From Stenotrophomonas sp. 610A2 (GTDB lineage: Bacteria > Pseudomonadota > Gammaproteobacteria > Xanthomonadales > Xanthomonadaceae), in the NCBI RefSeq assembly GCF_030549615.1, contig NZ_CP130832.1:3906001-3970000 (forward strand): a stretch of DNA of 64,000 bases, given 5' to 3'. The position numbers and the translations under genes are program-made. Below the pieces are notes generated by a model. It saw only the letters and a list, made by a program, of their open reading frames with translations. It was not told where the DNA came from and did no database searches. Below are positions 9,292 to 17,997 of the stretch, one piece after another (positions within the stretch are counted from its first letter, which is position 1; every line of letters begins with the position of its first letter).

Positions 9292-12200
9292 TCAGAACTC
9301 TTTCTTGATGTCCAGATAGAGCACGCGGCCGCGGATGTTCACGCGGTTGGAGACGAAGCCCGATAGGTTGTCGACGAACGGATAGTCGCGGTCGAACATG
9401 TTCTGCACGCCCATGCGCGCGGTCACCCCACCCAACCAACCATCACGCTGATGCTTGCGATAGCCGACCTGCGCATCGAAGGTTGTGTAGGACGCCGAAC
9501 GCGTACGCGGATTTTCATTGGGGATGAAATCGTTGTAATCGGTGGCGGTGGCCGACAACGGATACAGCACGCGGTGCGCAGCGCTGTAATGGCTGCCCAG
9601 CGACGCGAACCACGCGTTGCCTTCCCAGCCGACGAACAGGTCACCGGCCCACTTGCTCGGCCCCAGCTCACTGTCCGCATAGCTCAGCGTCGGCATCGAC
9701 GCCAGCGAACGCGAGGTCAGTTCCAGCGTGCGCACGGCATTAAGCTCGATGCGCCAGTCACCCCAGTCATTACCGAAGTAGTAACTGGCGGTGGTATCGA
9801 TGCTGCGCGAACGACGACCGAGGAAGTTGATCGCGCGGTTGTCCCACAGCATCACCCCGTTCTCGCCCAGAGTGAAGGTCCCTTCGGGCATCTTGCTGAT
9901 GTCCTTGAAGATCTCCGAATAGGTCAGCCCGGACAGCGGATCACCGATGTAGTTGTCGAAGGTGGTGCGGTTATAGGTAGCCGACAGCTGCAGGCCGGCG
10001 GCGAAACCCGGTACCCAGTCGAAGCCATAGGTCACCACGCTGGCCACCTGCGGCTTCAGGTTCGCATTGGGACCACTGAGCGCGACGATCTGGGTGACCC
10101 CATCCGGTAGCTGGCCGCCATTGAACAGCACGCGTGCGGTGTAGTCGTCCATGATCAGCTGGCCGAACTGCTGCTGCGCCTGTGGCACCAGGAAGGACTC
10201 GCCCCAGGTGGCGCGCAGACGCAGCTGATCGATTGGTTTCCACGCCAAACGTGCCAAGGGACTGGTGCGGCTGAAGCTGCGCGACACCGTGCTGTCACTA
10301 CCGGTGATTCCACCGGAGCCGTCATTGTTCACGCCGGTCAGCTGCTCGACATCGAAGCCACCGAGCTCGCCCAGCCCAGCCGACCAATCACGCAAGGCGC
10401 TGTCGCCGCGCTGGTCGAAGCGCTCGTAGCGGGCAGCAACGGTCAGGCTGAGCAGCTTGGCCAGCGGCTGATCCTTCAATAGCGGGATGCCGATTTCGGT
10501 AAACAGCGCCTCGGATTTACCGGTGCTCTCTGAAGTCAGCTGCTCACCGAGATTGCTCTCGTAGTTGTAGCGCTGCTCACGGTGCTGTGCGCCGACCGCC
10601 GCTTCGATCCTGCCTGCGGGCAGCTGGAACAGCTCACCACGAGTCAGCAGGTCGACGGTATTGGCACGCGACTGGAAACGATAGACATGGCGTTCGACCA
10701 GGCTCTGCAGCAACTGGCGGTTGCGCGCGACGATGGCATCGTTGCTGCCGTCGCCAAACACGTTCAAGCCATTGAGCACTTCCAGTGTGCGCGCATAGCC
10801 ATCAGCGCCCATCGAGCCGGTCAGGTCCATCAAGGCGGTGGTGGTGCCCTTTTCGCGGCCGGTGCTGAAGGTCGCTTCGTAGTCCCAGCCCTTGGCGAAC
10901 GGCAGTTTGCCGTTGATGCCGACATGCGCGTCGCTGTTGGTCTGCTTCTGGTCTTCGCTCAGGTTCATGCCCTCGAACTCGCGTTCGAAGGAATAGCCCA
11001 CCAATACGTCGCTGCCAAAGTTGTTGTATGGATTGCTCTCGGGAACGTAGGTGTTGTAGCCCTCCTCGAAGATGCTGAAGTCGAACAGCGTCGGCCGCCA
11101 GTTCTCCTTGTTGACCTGGCGCACATGGCTGATGCCGTAGTTCAGCTGCGTGGTTTCACCGAGATCGTGCACGCCGCTGATGCGGACATAGCGGTTATCG
11201 ACCTTGGGGCCGATGCGGCTGCGCTCATAGGTCGACGGTGCAGTGGCCGGGTCATAGGCGAGCAGACTGTCCGGATCCAGCGCAGTGCCATCCTGGCCGC
11301 CGGGAATCACCCCGAGCGCCTCGCCCATGAAGTGGTAGTCGATGCCGAAGTCCAGCGACTCATAGACCACACCAGGCTGGCCCTTGTTGCGGGTGCGGCC
11401 GTTGACGCCCCCCCGGTCGGTGAAATCACCGCGGCCGTTCGGACCGACATGGATCAGGCTGGTGACATCGGCAGGCAGCGTGCGCTCAAGCCCGACTGCG
11501 GCAGTAACGTGGCCACTGCCATAGCCGAAGGTGCGGGCCAGATCCAGCCGCGACACATCGGCACCGGTGCTGGAATTCTCATGCCGCAGCTGTGCGGTGG
11601 TGCCATCGTAGGACTTCTTCAGCACGATGTTGATCACACCGGCCACGGCGTCGGAGCCATAGATGGCGCTGGCGCCGTCGCTGAGTACTTCGATGCGCTC
11701 GATCTGCGACACCGGGATCGAGGAAATATCGGTATAGGCGCCCTGCGCCTGTGCCGAGCCGCTGCGGCGGCGGCCATCCACCAGGATCAGCGTGGAGCGG
11801 CTACCCAGGCCACGCAGGTTGGCACCGGACGAACCCAGCCCGGACACACCATCGCCATAGGAACTGCCGAACTCCTTTTCGCCCAGCGCGCGCGAGGCGC
11901 TGGTGCGGTTGGAGAAGTTCTGCGGCAGGTTGCGTAGTACGTCCTCGATCGAGGCGTAGCCACGGCTTTCGATCAGCTGTGAATCGATCACGATCAGCGG
12001 TGACGCCGGATCGATGTTCTTCAAATAGGTACCGGTGACATTGATCGTCTCCAGCGTTTCCGCACTACCTCCATCCTGTTCAACTACATCGCCTGCGCTA
12101 CTGCGCGGGCGGATGGCGACAGTTTTTGCGTTGATGAATTCATGCGCATACGCAGTTGGTGCGAGCAGCTGCTGCAGGGCCGTCGCCGCGTCCATCTGGC

Positions 12201-12456
12201 CACTGACCACGCCGCTCTGCACGCCGCTGCCTGCATTGCCGGCGTAGACCACCTGCAAGCCGGACTGCTCGGCAAACACTTCAAGCGCCGACGCCAGTGA
12301 CTGCGCAGGAATATCAAACTTGAATACCGCTGCACCGGCCACTGTATCGGTCGCCGTTGCTGACTGTGCCATCGCCACATTGCCGGTGCCGACCAGCAGC
12401 GCTAGCGCCACCGCCTTCACCAACGCGTGCTTATGAAGAATAGTGCTGGACCCCAT
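9292..12456 (-). CDS. TonB-dependent receptor with STN signalling domain
   Basis: 1054 aa. The ATG at 12456 has GGGGG about 10 bases upstream; longer in-frame starts exist but lack a good ribosome site. After the signal peptide (ending NVAMAQ) comes an STN domain, residues about 45-120 (FDIPAQSLASALEVFAEQSG, VVSGQMDAATALQQLL), as in FecA-type receptors that signal to an anti-sigma factor. The TonB box and plug follow (NLRGLGSRSTLILVDGRRR, DGASAIYGSDAVAGVINIVL), then a large barrel ending in the aromatic signature LYLDIKKEF. FecI/FecR-type genes lie immediately upstream, so it is probably both transporter and sensor. A peptide ligand is suggested by the downstream M16 peptidases. Confidence 0.93.
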   Translation of the reverse strand: MGSSTILHKHALVKAVALALLVGTGNVAMAQSATATDTVAGAAVFKFDIPAQSLASALEVFAEQSGLQVVYAGNAGSGVQSGVVSGQMDAATALQQLLAPTAYAHEFINAKTVAIRPRSSAGDVVEQDGGSAETLETINVTGTYLKNIDPASPLIVIDSQLIESRGYASIEDVLRNLPQNFSNRTSASRALGEKEFGSSYGDGVSGLGSSGANLRGLGSRSTLILVDGRRRSGSAQAQGAYTDISSIPVSQIERIEVLSDGASAIYGSDAVAGVINIVLKKSYDGTTAQLRHENSSTGADVSRLDLARTFGYGSGHVTAAVGLERTLPADVTSLIHVGPNGRGDFTDRGGVNGRTRNKGQPGVVYESLDFGIDYHFMGEALGVIPGGQDGTALDPDSLLAYDPATAPSTYERSRIGPKVDNRYVRISGVHDLGETTQLNYGISHVRQVNKENWRPTLFDFSIFEEGYNTYVPESNPYNNFGSDVLVGYSFEREFEGMNLSEDQKQTNSDAHVGINGKLPFAKGWDYEATFSTGREKGTTTALMDLTGSMGADGYARTLEVLNGLNVFGDGSNDAIVARNRQLLQSLVERHVYRFQSRANTVDLLTRGELFQLPAGRIEAAVGAQHREQRYNYESNLGEQLTSESTGKSEALFTEIGIPLLKDQPLAKLLSLTVAARYERFDQRGDSALRDWSAGLGELGGFDVEQLTGVNNDGSGGITGSDSTVSRSFSRTSPLARLAWKPIDQLRLRATWGESFLVPQAQQQFGQLIMDDYTARVLFNGGQLPDGVTQIVALSGPNANLKPQVASVVTYGFDWVPGFAAGLQLSATYNRTTFDNYIGDPLSGLTYSEIFKDISKMPEGTFTLGENGVMLWDNRAINFLGRRSRSIDTTASYYFGNDWGDWRIELNAVRTLELTSRSLASMPTLSYADSELGPSKWAGDLFVGWEGNAWFASLGSHYSAAHRVLYPLSATATDYNDFIPNENPRTRSASYTTFDAQVGYRKHQRDGWLGGVTARMGVQNMFDRDYPFVDNLSGFVSNRVNIRGRVLYLDIKKEF

Positions 12457-12605
12457 GGATAATTCGCCCCCGAAAGACATCGAATGGTTACCGAGCAACC
12501 GGAGCCGCCTTGCGCGGAACCAGCCTCTTGTTACATCCGTGTGTCCAAGTGCGAAGAAAGGGTACTCACTACCGCAAATATTTTTTCGGATACCTGCATT
12601 GCCAC

Positions 12606-13742
12606 CTACTGACGACTGCCGCGGCTGCCGATCACGCTGCGATCAGCCTGTCGACTGACCTGCAATTGTGAGCAGCACTCCAGGAACTGCAGGAAGGAAT
12701 CGGCATCATCTGCATGGAACACGCCGCTGTAGCGCTGCTCGCGTATCAATGGATCGGTGACCACGATCGGGCGCGGGTTGTAGCGATTGAACTCACTGAC
12801 GATGTCGGCGAGCGTGTCGTTGCGGAAGCTCAGGCGGCGCTTGCCATCGACCGGTTCGTTCGACACCTCCAGCGGCATCCGCAGCATGGCCTGTTGGCCT
12901 TGCGGAATGCGCGCCTGCTCACCGGCCGACAGTGCCGCCGGGCGACCCAGTGATTCGACCTTGGCCTTGCCCGCCTCCAATGTGGACGCATCGTCGCGCC
13001 ACAGCGATTCCAGCCAGTTGCTGTTCGCCGTCACCTTGACCTTGCCCTCACTGACCGCCACCAGGGTGCCGGACGGCAGGCGGTTGACGGTGAAACGTGT
13101 ACCTACCGCCTGCACGGTGTTGTCGCCGGCGTGCACGCGGAACGGGCGGCTGCTGTCGTGCGCTACGTCGAAGGTGGCCTCGCCATCACGCAGCTCGATG
13201 TCGCGTACACCCGCGCTGAAGCGCACAGCGATATACGAAGCCGGTGCCAAGGTGACCATCGAGCCATCGGCCAGGGCGATGCTGCGCTGCTCACCGACCG
13301 CGCTGGCGTACTGATAAACCGGCACTTCCGGTTGCAGCAGGGTCCAGCTGCCCGCAAGCAACGCACAGGCGGCAACGCCCGCTGCCAGCGCCCAACCCAG
13401 CCTGCGACGGCGCCCACGTGCGGCAGGTTTACGTTCCTGCAGCCTTGGCGCCGTTACAGCGCTGGGCGCATCGTGCAGCGGCACTACGTTGTCCATTGCC
13501 TGCGCCTGTGCCAACACCGCGTCCAGATCGAAGGCCTGCAGCGCGGCGCTGGAGGCCAGCTCGCGCTGCACCAGCTGTGCCATCAGCAGTTCTTCCAGGT
13601 GCAGCGGCGAACGCGCCACCCAGGCGGCAAAGCCGGCGCGGTCCGCATCGCTGGGCGTGTCGCCCATGACCTGCAGCCACTCCGCCGCCTCGCGTGCGGC
13701 GCGCTCCCGGCTCTGTTGCGGCGATGTGCGATAGATATTCAT
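12606..13742 (-). CDS. FecR-type anti-sigma factor / sigma regulator
   Basis: 378 aa from the ATG at 13742 (GGGCGGGTG upstream). It has a cytoplasmic DUF4880-type N domain (AREAAEWLQVMGDTPSDADR...HLEELL) and one membrane span (LGWALAAGVAACALLAGSW). The periplasmic FecR domain (YASAVGEQRSIALADGSMV, LRDGEATFDVAHD) follows, then a C-terminal STN-like domain (LSFRNDTLADIVSEFNRYNP) that would contact the receptor's STN domain. The role, by family, is to hold and activate the ECF sigma factor encoded 40 bases upstream when the receptor is loaded. Confidence 0.92.
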   Translation of the reverse strand: MNIYRTSPQQSRERAAREAAEWLQVMGDTPSDADRAGFAAWVARSPLHLEELLMAQLVQRELASSAALQAFDLDAVLAQAQAMDNVVPLHDAPSAVTAPRLQERKPAARGRRRRLGWALAAGVAACALLAGSWTLLQPEVPVYQYASAVGEQRSIALADGSMVTLAPASYIAVRFSAGVRDIELRDGEATFDVAHDSSRPFRVHAGDNTVQAVGTRFTVNRLPSGTLVAVSEGKVKVTANSNWLESLWRDDASTLEAGKAKVESLGRPAALSAGEQARIPQGQQAMLRMPLEVSNEPVDGKRRLSFRNDTLADIVSEFNRYNPRPIVVTDPLIREQRYSGVFHADDADSFLQFLECCSQLQVSRQADRSVIGSRGSRQ

Positions 13743-13782
13743 GGTTTCACCCGCCCTGCGTCTCGCAGGATCAACATCCTGT

Positions 13783-14313
13783 TCATCGTTCCAAGCTCGC
13801 GCGTACGTGCGCCAGCGCTTCGACACTGTATTTCTTCACCGTATGCACGCTCAGCCCCAGCTTCTGCGCGATCTGCACATGGCTCAGGCCTTCGCGCCGC
13901 TCCAGCAGCAGCACCGCCAGCCGGTTGGCCGGCAGCTGCGCAAGCGCATCGCCCACCTGGCGCTCGAAGAAGCCGCCACCTTCGCTGAAAGCCGCCTGCC
14001 CCGGGTTCTCGGCTACCGCCTCCACCACGGTCGAGTCGTACAGCAGCCTGCCCTGACGCTGGCGCATGTTGAACTCGCTGGCTACGTGCGCGGCGATGCC
14101 ATAGATGTAGGCCAGTGGATTGCGCACGGTCTCGATGTTCTGCACGCGCAGCAGGCGCAGGTAGACCTCCTGCACCAGGTCGCCCAGGTCCTGCGCCTCG
14201 GCCACCCGCCGGCGCAGGTAGCGGTGCAGCTCGGCGCTGTAGTCGTGGACCGCGCGGGCAGCGAAATCGCGCCCGGGCTGTTCGTGTTCAGCCGGCACCA
14301 TCACCGCCCCCAC
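13783..14313 (-). CDS. ECF (FecI-type) RNA polymerase sigma factor
   Basis: 176 aa from a GTG at 14313; an ATG at 14301 with GGGGG close upstream is a good alternative (172 aa). Region 2 is seen in YLRRRVAEAQDLGDLVQEVYLRLLR and region 4 helix-turn-helix in GLSHVQIAQKLGLSVHTVKKYSVEAL, both typical of the FecI branch. It is the first gene of the minus-strand unit and is expected to direct transcription of the TonB receptor operon under FecR control. Confidence 0.92.
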   Translation of the reverse strand: MGAVMVPAEHEQPGRDFAARAVHDYSAELHRYLRRRVAEAQDLGDLVQEVYLRLLRVQNIETVRNPLAYIYGIAAHVASEFNMRQRQGRLLYDSTVVEAVAENPGQAAFSEGGGFFERQVGDALAQLPANRLAVLLLERREGLSHVQIAQKLGLSVHTVKKYSVEALAHVRASLER

Positions 14314-14492
14314 GTCGCCTGCGTCCCCGGCTTTTCCACTTTGTCATCACCAGCTCCCAATGGCAGGGGCCGCAGACATGGTGCCCCTTCGACCATGCAG
14401 TGCGTGGCAAGGGGCGATTTGGGTACTTCCGGAAAGCAATTGATTCAGCCTGCGATCACCTGGCCGCGCAGCTTAGCGGGCCCGGAACGAAG

Positions 14493-14515
14493 ACGCCCGG
14501 CACTTGGCCGGGCGT
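14493..14515. terminator. Hairpin terminator between sigma-factor gene and autotransporter end
   Basis: Stem ACGCCCGGC (14493-14501) with GCCGGGCGT (14507-14515), extended on both sides by AACGAA/TTCGTT. It lies 24 bases beyond the autotransporter stop. Confidence 0.7.
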
Positions 14516-14538
14516 TTTCGTTCAGCTATCGCGATGGG

Positions 14539-17500
14539 TTACGGGAAGGCCTCACCGCGCTGACTGCCGCCGGGACGCCTGCAACGGCGCCCCTTGCAGT
14601 CGTCGAGTGCCGATTCCCCAACCTGCCCAGGCATCATGCCAGCGCCCATCCCGCCGCTGCCGTAGCTGATGCGCAGGCCGACGCTGTTGCTGGCTGCGCT
14701 GTTGCTGCCCTGGTCGCGTCCGAACAGCAGCGAGATCAGCCAGCCACGATTGGTCTTCACATCGAAGCCCGCTGCCGCAGTCACCATGTTGTCGGCATAC
14801 GCCTGCATGTCCAGCACATAGCCGCCAGCACTGGGCTGCTGCACGTAGTTCATCCACGCATCGCCGGTGTTGGACAGCGACTGGCGGTACTCCAGCTTCC
14901 AGAACGGACGCAGCGACACCCGCTCGCCCTGCCAGCTGTAGCTGCCATCGAAGCCCACGGCCAGACCGCTGTTGCTGACGGTCTGCTCGGCATAGGCCAG
15001 GTCATGCACGCCCAAGCCATGCTCGCGGTAGCCGTCCAGGCGGCTGCGGCTGCCATCGAAGCGGCCGTAGCCGGACAGGCTGTAAGCACCATGTTGTTGC
15101 TGGTAACCGAAGGTCAGCGCACCGAAGGTCTGGCTGCCATCACGCTGGCCCAGCGCCATCGTGCCCGCCACGCTGCTCCAGCGCGCGACATCGAAGTCCA
15201 GCTGGCCCTGCGCCACAACGCCGTCAACGAACAGGTGTTCGCCCGCACGCCACAGGCCATACATCGCCAGCGAGTACTGGTCGGCATCCATCCGCGAGGG
15301 CGAGGCATCGAAGCGCGTGCGGTTGCGGCCCAGGCTGGCGGCCATGCCGAGCAGGCCGTTGTCACCGAAGCTGCGGTCCACACCCAGGCTGATGCCGTCG
15401 GTGTTGAAGTCGAAGCTGCCACCACGCTGCTGGCCGCTGTTGCCGAAGGTGGCGGTACCGGACATCCAGCCACCCCAACCGCTCGGCATGCCCGTGAAGT
15501 GGTTGACCGGCAGCTTCACCGGCACCGACATGCCCTGCCCAAGCAGATCGCCTGCATAGGCCAGGGTCAGCGCCGCCGACGACGCGTTCTCACCCGAGCG
15601 TACCTGCTGCAGGCGCGACTGGATGTTGCCCAGCTGCACGCGTGCGAAGCGCACGCTGGCGTCCACCTGTGCCTGCAATCCACCACGCACCTCGGCATCC
15701 AGGGTCGGATCCGGGCGTGCACTGACCGTCAGCTCCACTTCAACCGTCGCCGCGGTATAGCTGCCCTGCGCCTGCTGCGTGGCCACCAGGGTCGCCGCAC
15801 CTGGCCCCACCAGGGTAACGGTGCGGCCACTGACCGTTGCCACCGAGGCATTGCTGCTGCTGAACGTGAAAGCGCCCTGACTGTCGCTGCGCGGATCGAC
15901 CAGATCGAACGCGGCTTCGCCATAGATCTTGCTCAGCGGCTGCATCCACTGCAGCGTTGGCGTGGCGGCGGCAATGGCTACCTCAAGGCGTGCCTGCGGC
16001 GCGGCCTGGTACATCGCATTACCTGCCTGGTCCGCGTTCAACACGCAGGTGCCTGCTGCCAGCATCGTCACCTGCGCAGCGGACACCGAACAGACGCTGG
16101 GCGAGCCACTGCTGAACTGCACCGGATTGCCGGAACCACCACCAGTAGCCAAAGCGGTGAAGCTACCTCCCTTCACGAACTCCGGCAGCGCCGGATCGGT
16201 ATGGATGTTGGTGATTTCCTGCGCGCTCAGGTCGACTTTCAAGGTCACCGGAGCGGCGCCGGTGAAACCGTTGGCATCGGTCACCTGCAGGGTGAAGGCG
16301 TAGCTGCCCGCGGCCTGCGGTTCGCCGGAGAAAGTGCCGTCCGCCGCCAATGACAGGCCCGGCGGCAACTGGCCGCTCATCACCATGAAGCGATACGGCG
16401 CGGTACCACCACGTGCCATCAATGCCTGGGTGTAGTCCTGATCGCCGCTGGCGGGCGGCAGTACGCTCAGGTCCAGCTCCACCTGCGCGGCATCCACTTC
16501 CAGGTTGTACGGCTGCGCAACTTGGAACGGCCCGGTTCCACTGCTGCTGTCGGTCGCGGTGATGGTGACGTTGAAGCTGCCCACCTGGGTTGGTGTACCG
16601 CTCAACACACCGGCGCTGGACAGCGTGATGCCGGTGGGCAGGCTGCCACTGCTGACAACGTAGCTGTACGGCCCGGTGCCACCGCTGGCGAGCAGCGTCT
16701 GCGAGTACGGCGTACTGGCCCGCGCCGCCTGCAGCGCAGTGGTGGACATGCTCAGTGTTGGTGACGTCACGGTGACGTCCACCCGTGCCGGCGTGGAGGT
16801 GCTGTATGCATCCTTGGCCGCATAGGTGAACTGGTCCGGGCCCGCATAGCCTGGCTGCGGCTGGTAGCTGATCGAGGTACCGCTGACCGTCGCGGTGCCG
16901 TGGGTCGGCTGCGACATGATCAACACTTCATCCGCGCTGCCGGTGATCGACAGGTTGATGCTGGTGGGCGATGCGCCGTAACCGATGTTCTGGCTGACAT
17001 CATTGGCCTGCAGCAGCGGAATGGTGCTGATCTGGTTGGAGACCGCAGATGGCGAGCCAATGCCGACCGCATTGGTCGCGGTCACCGTGAAGGTATAGCT
17101 GGTTGCCGGGCTGAGCCCATTGAACGTAATCGGGCTACCCGAGCCAGTCTTGGTCAGCCCACCGGGACTGGCGGTCACCGTATACGAGGAAATCGCGCTA
17201 CCGCCATTGCTGGCTGGCGCGGTGAAATTGATCTCGGCCGTGTCAATGCCCTGCGCGACGGCCGTACCGATGACGGGCGCGCCCGGCACCACGGCGTTCA
17301 CCGTGAAGCTGCGGGTTACCTGAGCAGCGGCCAGATAGCTGCCGTTGCCGCCCTGGTCGGCATTGATGGTGCAGGTGCCGGCGGTCAGGAAGGTGAGCGC
17401 ACCACCGCTGGTGATGGTGCATACGTTCGTCGTGCTGGAACTGAACGTCGGCGTCAGGCCGGAATCGGAGGTAGCGGTCAGCGTCGGCGTGGTGCCGAAG

Positions 17501-17997
17501 TTCTGGGCCCCCGGGTTGTTGAACGTGATGGTCTGGGTCGCCGCAGGCGTCGCCGGATTCGAGGCACTGGAGGCCGGCCCGGTACCCGCGCTGTTGTCGG
17601 CAGTGACGGTGAAGGTATAGGACTGACCGTTGGTAAGGCCGCTCACAACGATTGGCGAACCAGCGCCGTTGACCGGCGCGACATCAGCCGGGCTGACGGT
17701 GACGGTGTAACCGGTGATGGTGGTGCCACCCGTGTAGGCAGGTGCCACGAAGGCCACGCTGGTCTGGTTGTCGCCGGCAGTTGACACCACCGAGGTGGGC
17801 GCACCAGGAACAACCGCGTTCACCGTGAATGTGCGGCTGACCTGTGTCGCCGCCAGATAACTGCTGTCACCTGCCTGGTCAGCGTTGATCGTGCAGCTGC
17901 CCGCCGTAACAAAAGTGAGCACGCCCTGGCTGGTGACAGTGCACACGCCGGTAGTTGAGGAGGTGAAGGTAACGTCCAATCCCGAGGTCGCAGACAC
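14539..17997 (-). CDS. C-terminal part of a giant FN3/Ig autotransporter (frameshifted)
   Basis: 1152 codons open from a GTG at 17997, but this is not a believable native start: it begins in the middle of an Ig-like module that continues from the upstream frame. It contains FN3 modules (GAPTSVVSTAGDNQTSVAFVAPAYTGG, YTFTVTADNSAGTGPAS) alternating with Ig-like modules (TFSSSTTNVCTITSGGALTFL). Putative-Ig (He_PIG) repeats follow (SGGTGPYSYVVSSGSLPTGI, GGTAPYRFMVMSGQLPPGLS). The C-terminal part, about 300 aa, is an autotransporter beta-barrel (WMSGTATFGNSG...GLRISYGSG). The tail past the last strand is unusual: a Lys/Arg/Cys-containing extension ending EAFP instead of a terminal aromatic. Without the barrel in frame the upstream passenger could not be exported by type V secretion. 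Confidence 0.8.
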   Translation of the reverse strand: MSATSGLDVTFTSSTTGVCTVTSQGVLTFVTAGSCTINADQAGDSSYLAATQVSRTFTVNAVVPGAPTSVVSTAGDNQTSVAFVAPAYTGGTTITGYTVTVSPADVAPVNGAGSPIVVSGLTNGQSYTFTVTADNSAGTGPASSASNPATPAATQTITFNNPGAQNFGTTPTLTATSDSGLTPTFSSSTTNVCTITSGGALTFLTAGTCTINADQGGNGSYLAAAQVTRSFTVNAVVPGAPVIGTAVAQGIDTAEINFTAPASNGGSAISSYTVTASPGGLTKTGSGSPITFNGLSPATSYTFTVTATNAVGIGSPSAVSNQISTIPLLQANDVSQNIGYGASPTSINLSITGSADEVLIMSQPTHGTATVSGTSISYQPQPGYAGPDQFTYAAKDAYSTSTPARVDVTVTSPTLSMSTTALQAARASTPYSQTLLASGGTGPYSYVVSSGSLPTGITLSSAGVLSGTPTQVGSFNVTITATDSSSGTGPFQVAQPYNLEVDAAQVELDLSVLPPASGDQDYTQALMARGGTAPYRFMVMSGQLPPGLSLAADGTFSGEPQAAGSYAFTLQVTDANGFTGAAPVTLKVDLSAQEITNIHTDPALPEFVKGGSFTALATGGGSGNPVQFSSGSPSVCSVSAAQVTMLAAGTCVLNADQAGNAMYQAAPQARLEVAIAAATPTLQWMQPLSKIYGEAAFDLVDPRSDSQGAFTFSSSNASVATVSGRTVTLVGPGAATLVATQQAQGSYTAATVEVELTVSARPDPTLDAEVRGGLQAQVDASVRFARVQLGNIQSRLQQVRSGENASSAALTLAYAGDLLGQGMSVPVKLPVNHFTGMPSGWGGWMSGTATFGNSGQQRGGSFDFNTDGISLGVDRSFGDNGLLGMAASLGRNRTRFDASPSRMDADQYSLAMYGLWRAGEHLFVDGVVAQGQLDFDVARWSSVAGTMALGQRDGSQTFGALTFGYQQQHGAYSLSGYGRFDGSRSRLDGYREHGLGVHDLAYAEQTVSNSGLAVGFDGSYSWQGERVSLRPFWKLEYRQSLSNTGDAWMNYVQQPSAGGYVLDMQAYADNMVTAAAGFDVKTNRGWLISLLFGRDQGSNSAASNSVGLRISYGSGGMGAGMMPGQVGESALDDCKGRRCRRPGGSQRGEAFP

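Noticed and set aside
13741..16353. Long open frame of about 870 codons on the plus strand across the sigma-factor and autotransporter genes
   Set aside because: It is antisense to genes with clear domains, has His/Gln/Arg-rich low-complexity translation and no recognisable motif; typical of high-GC antisense frames.
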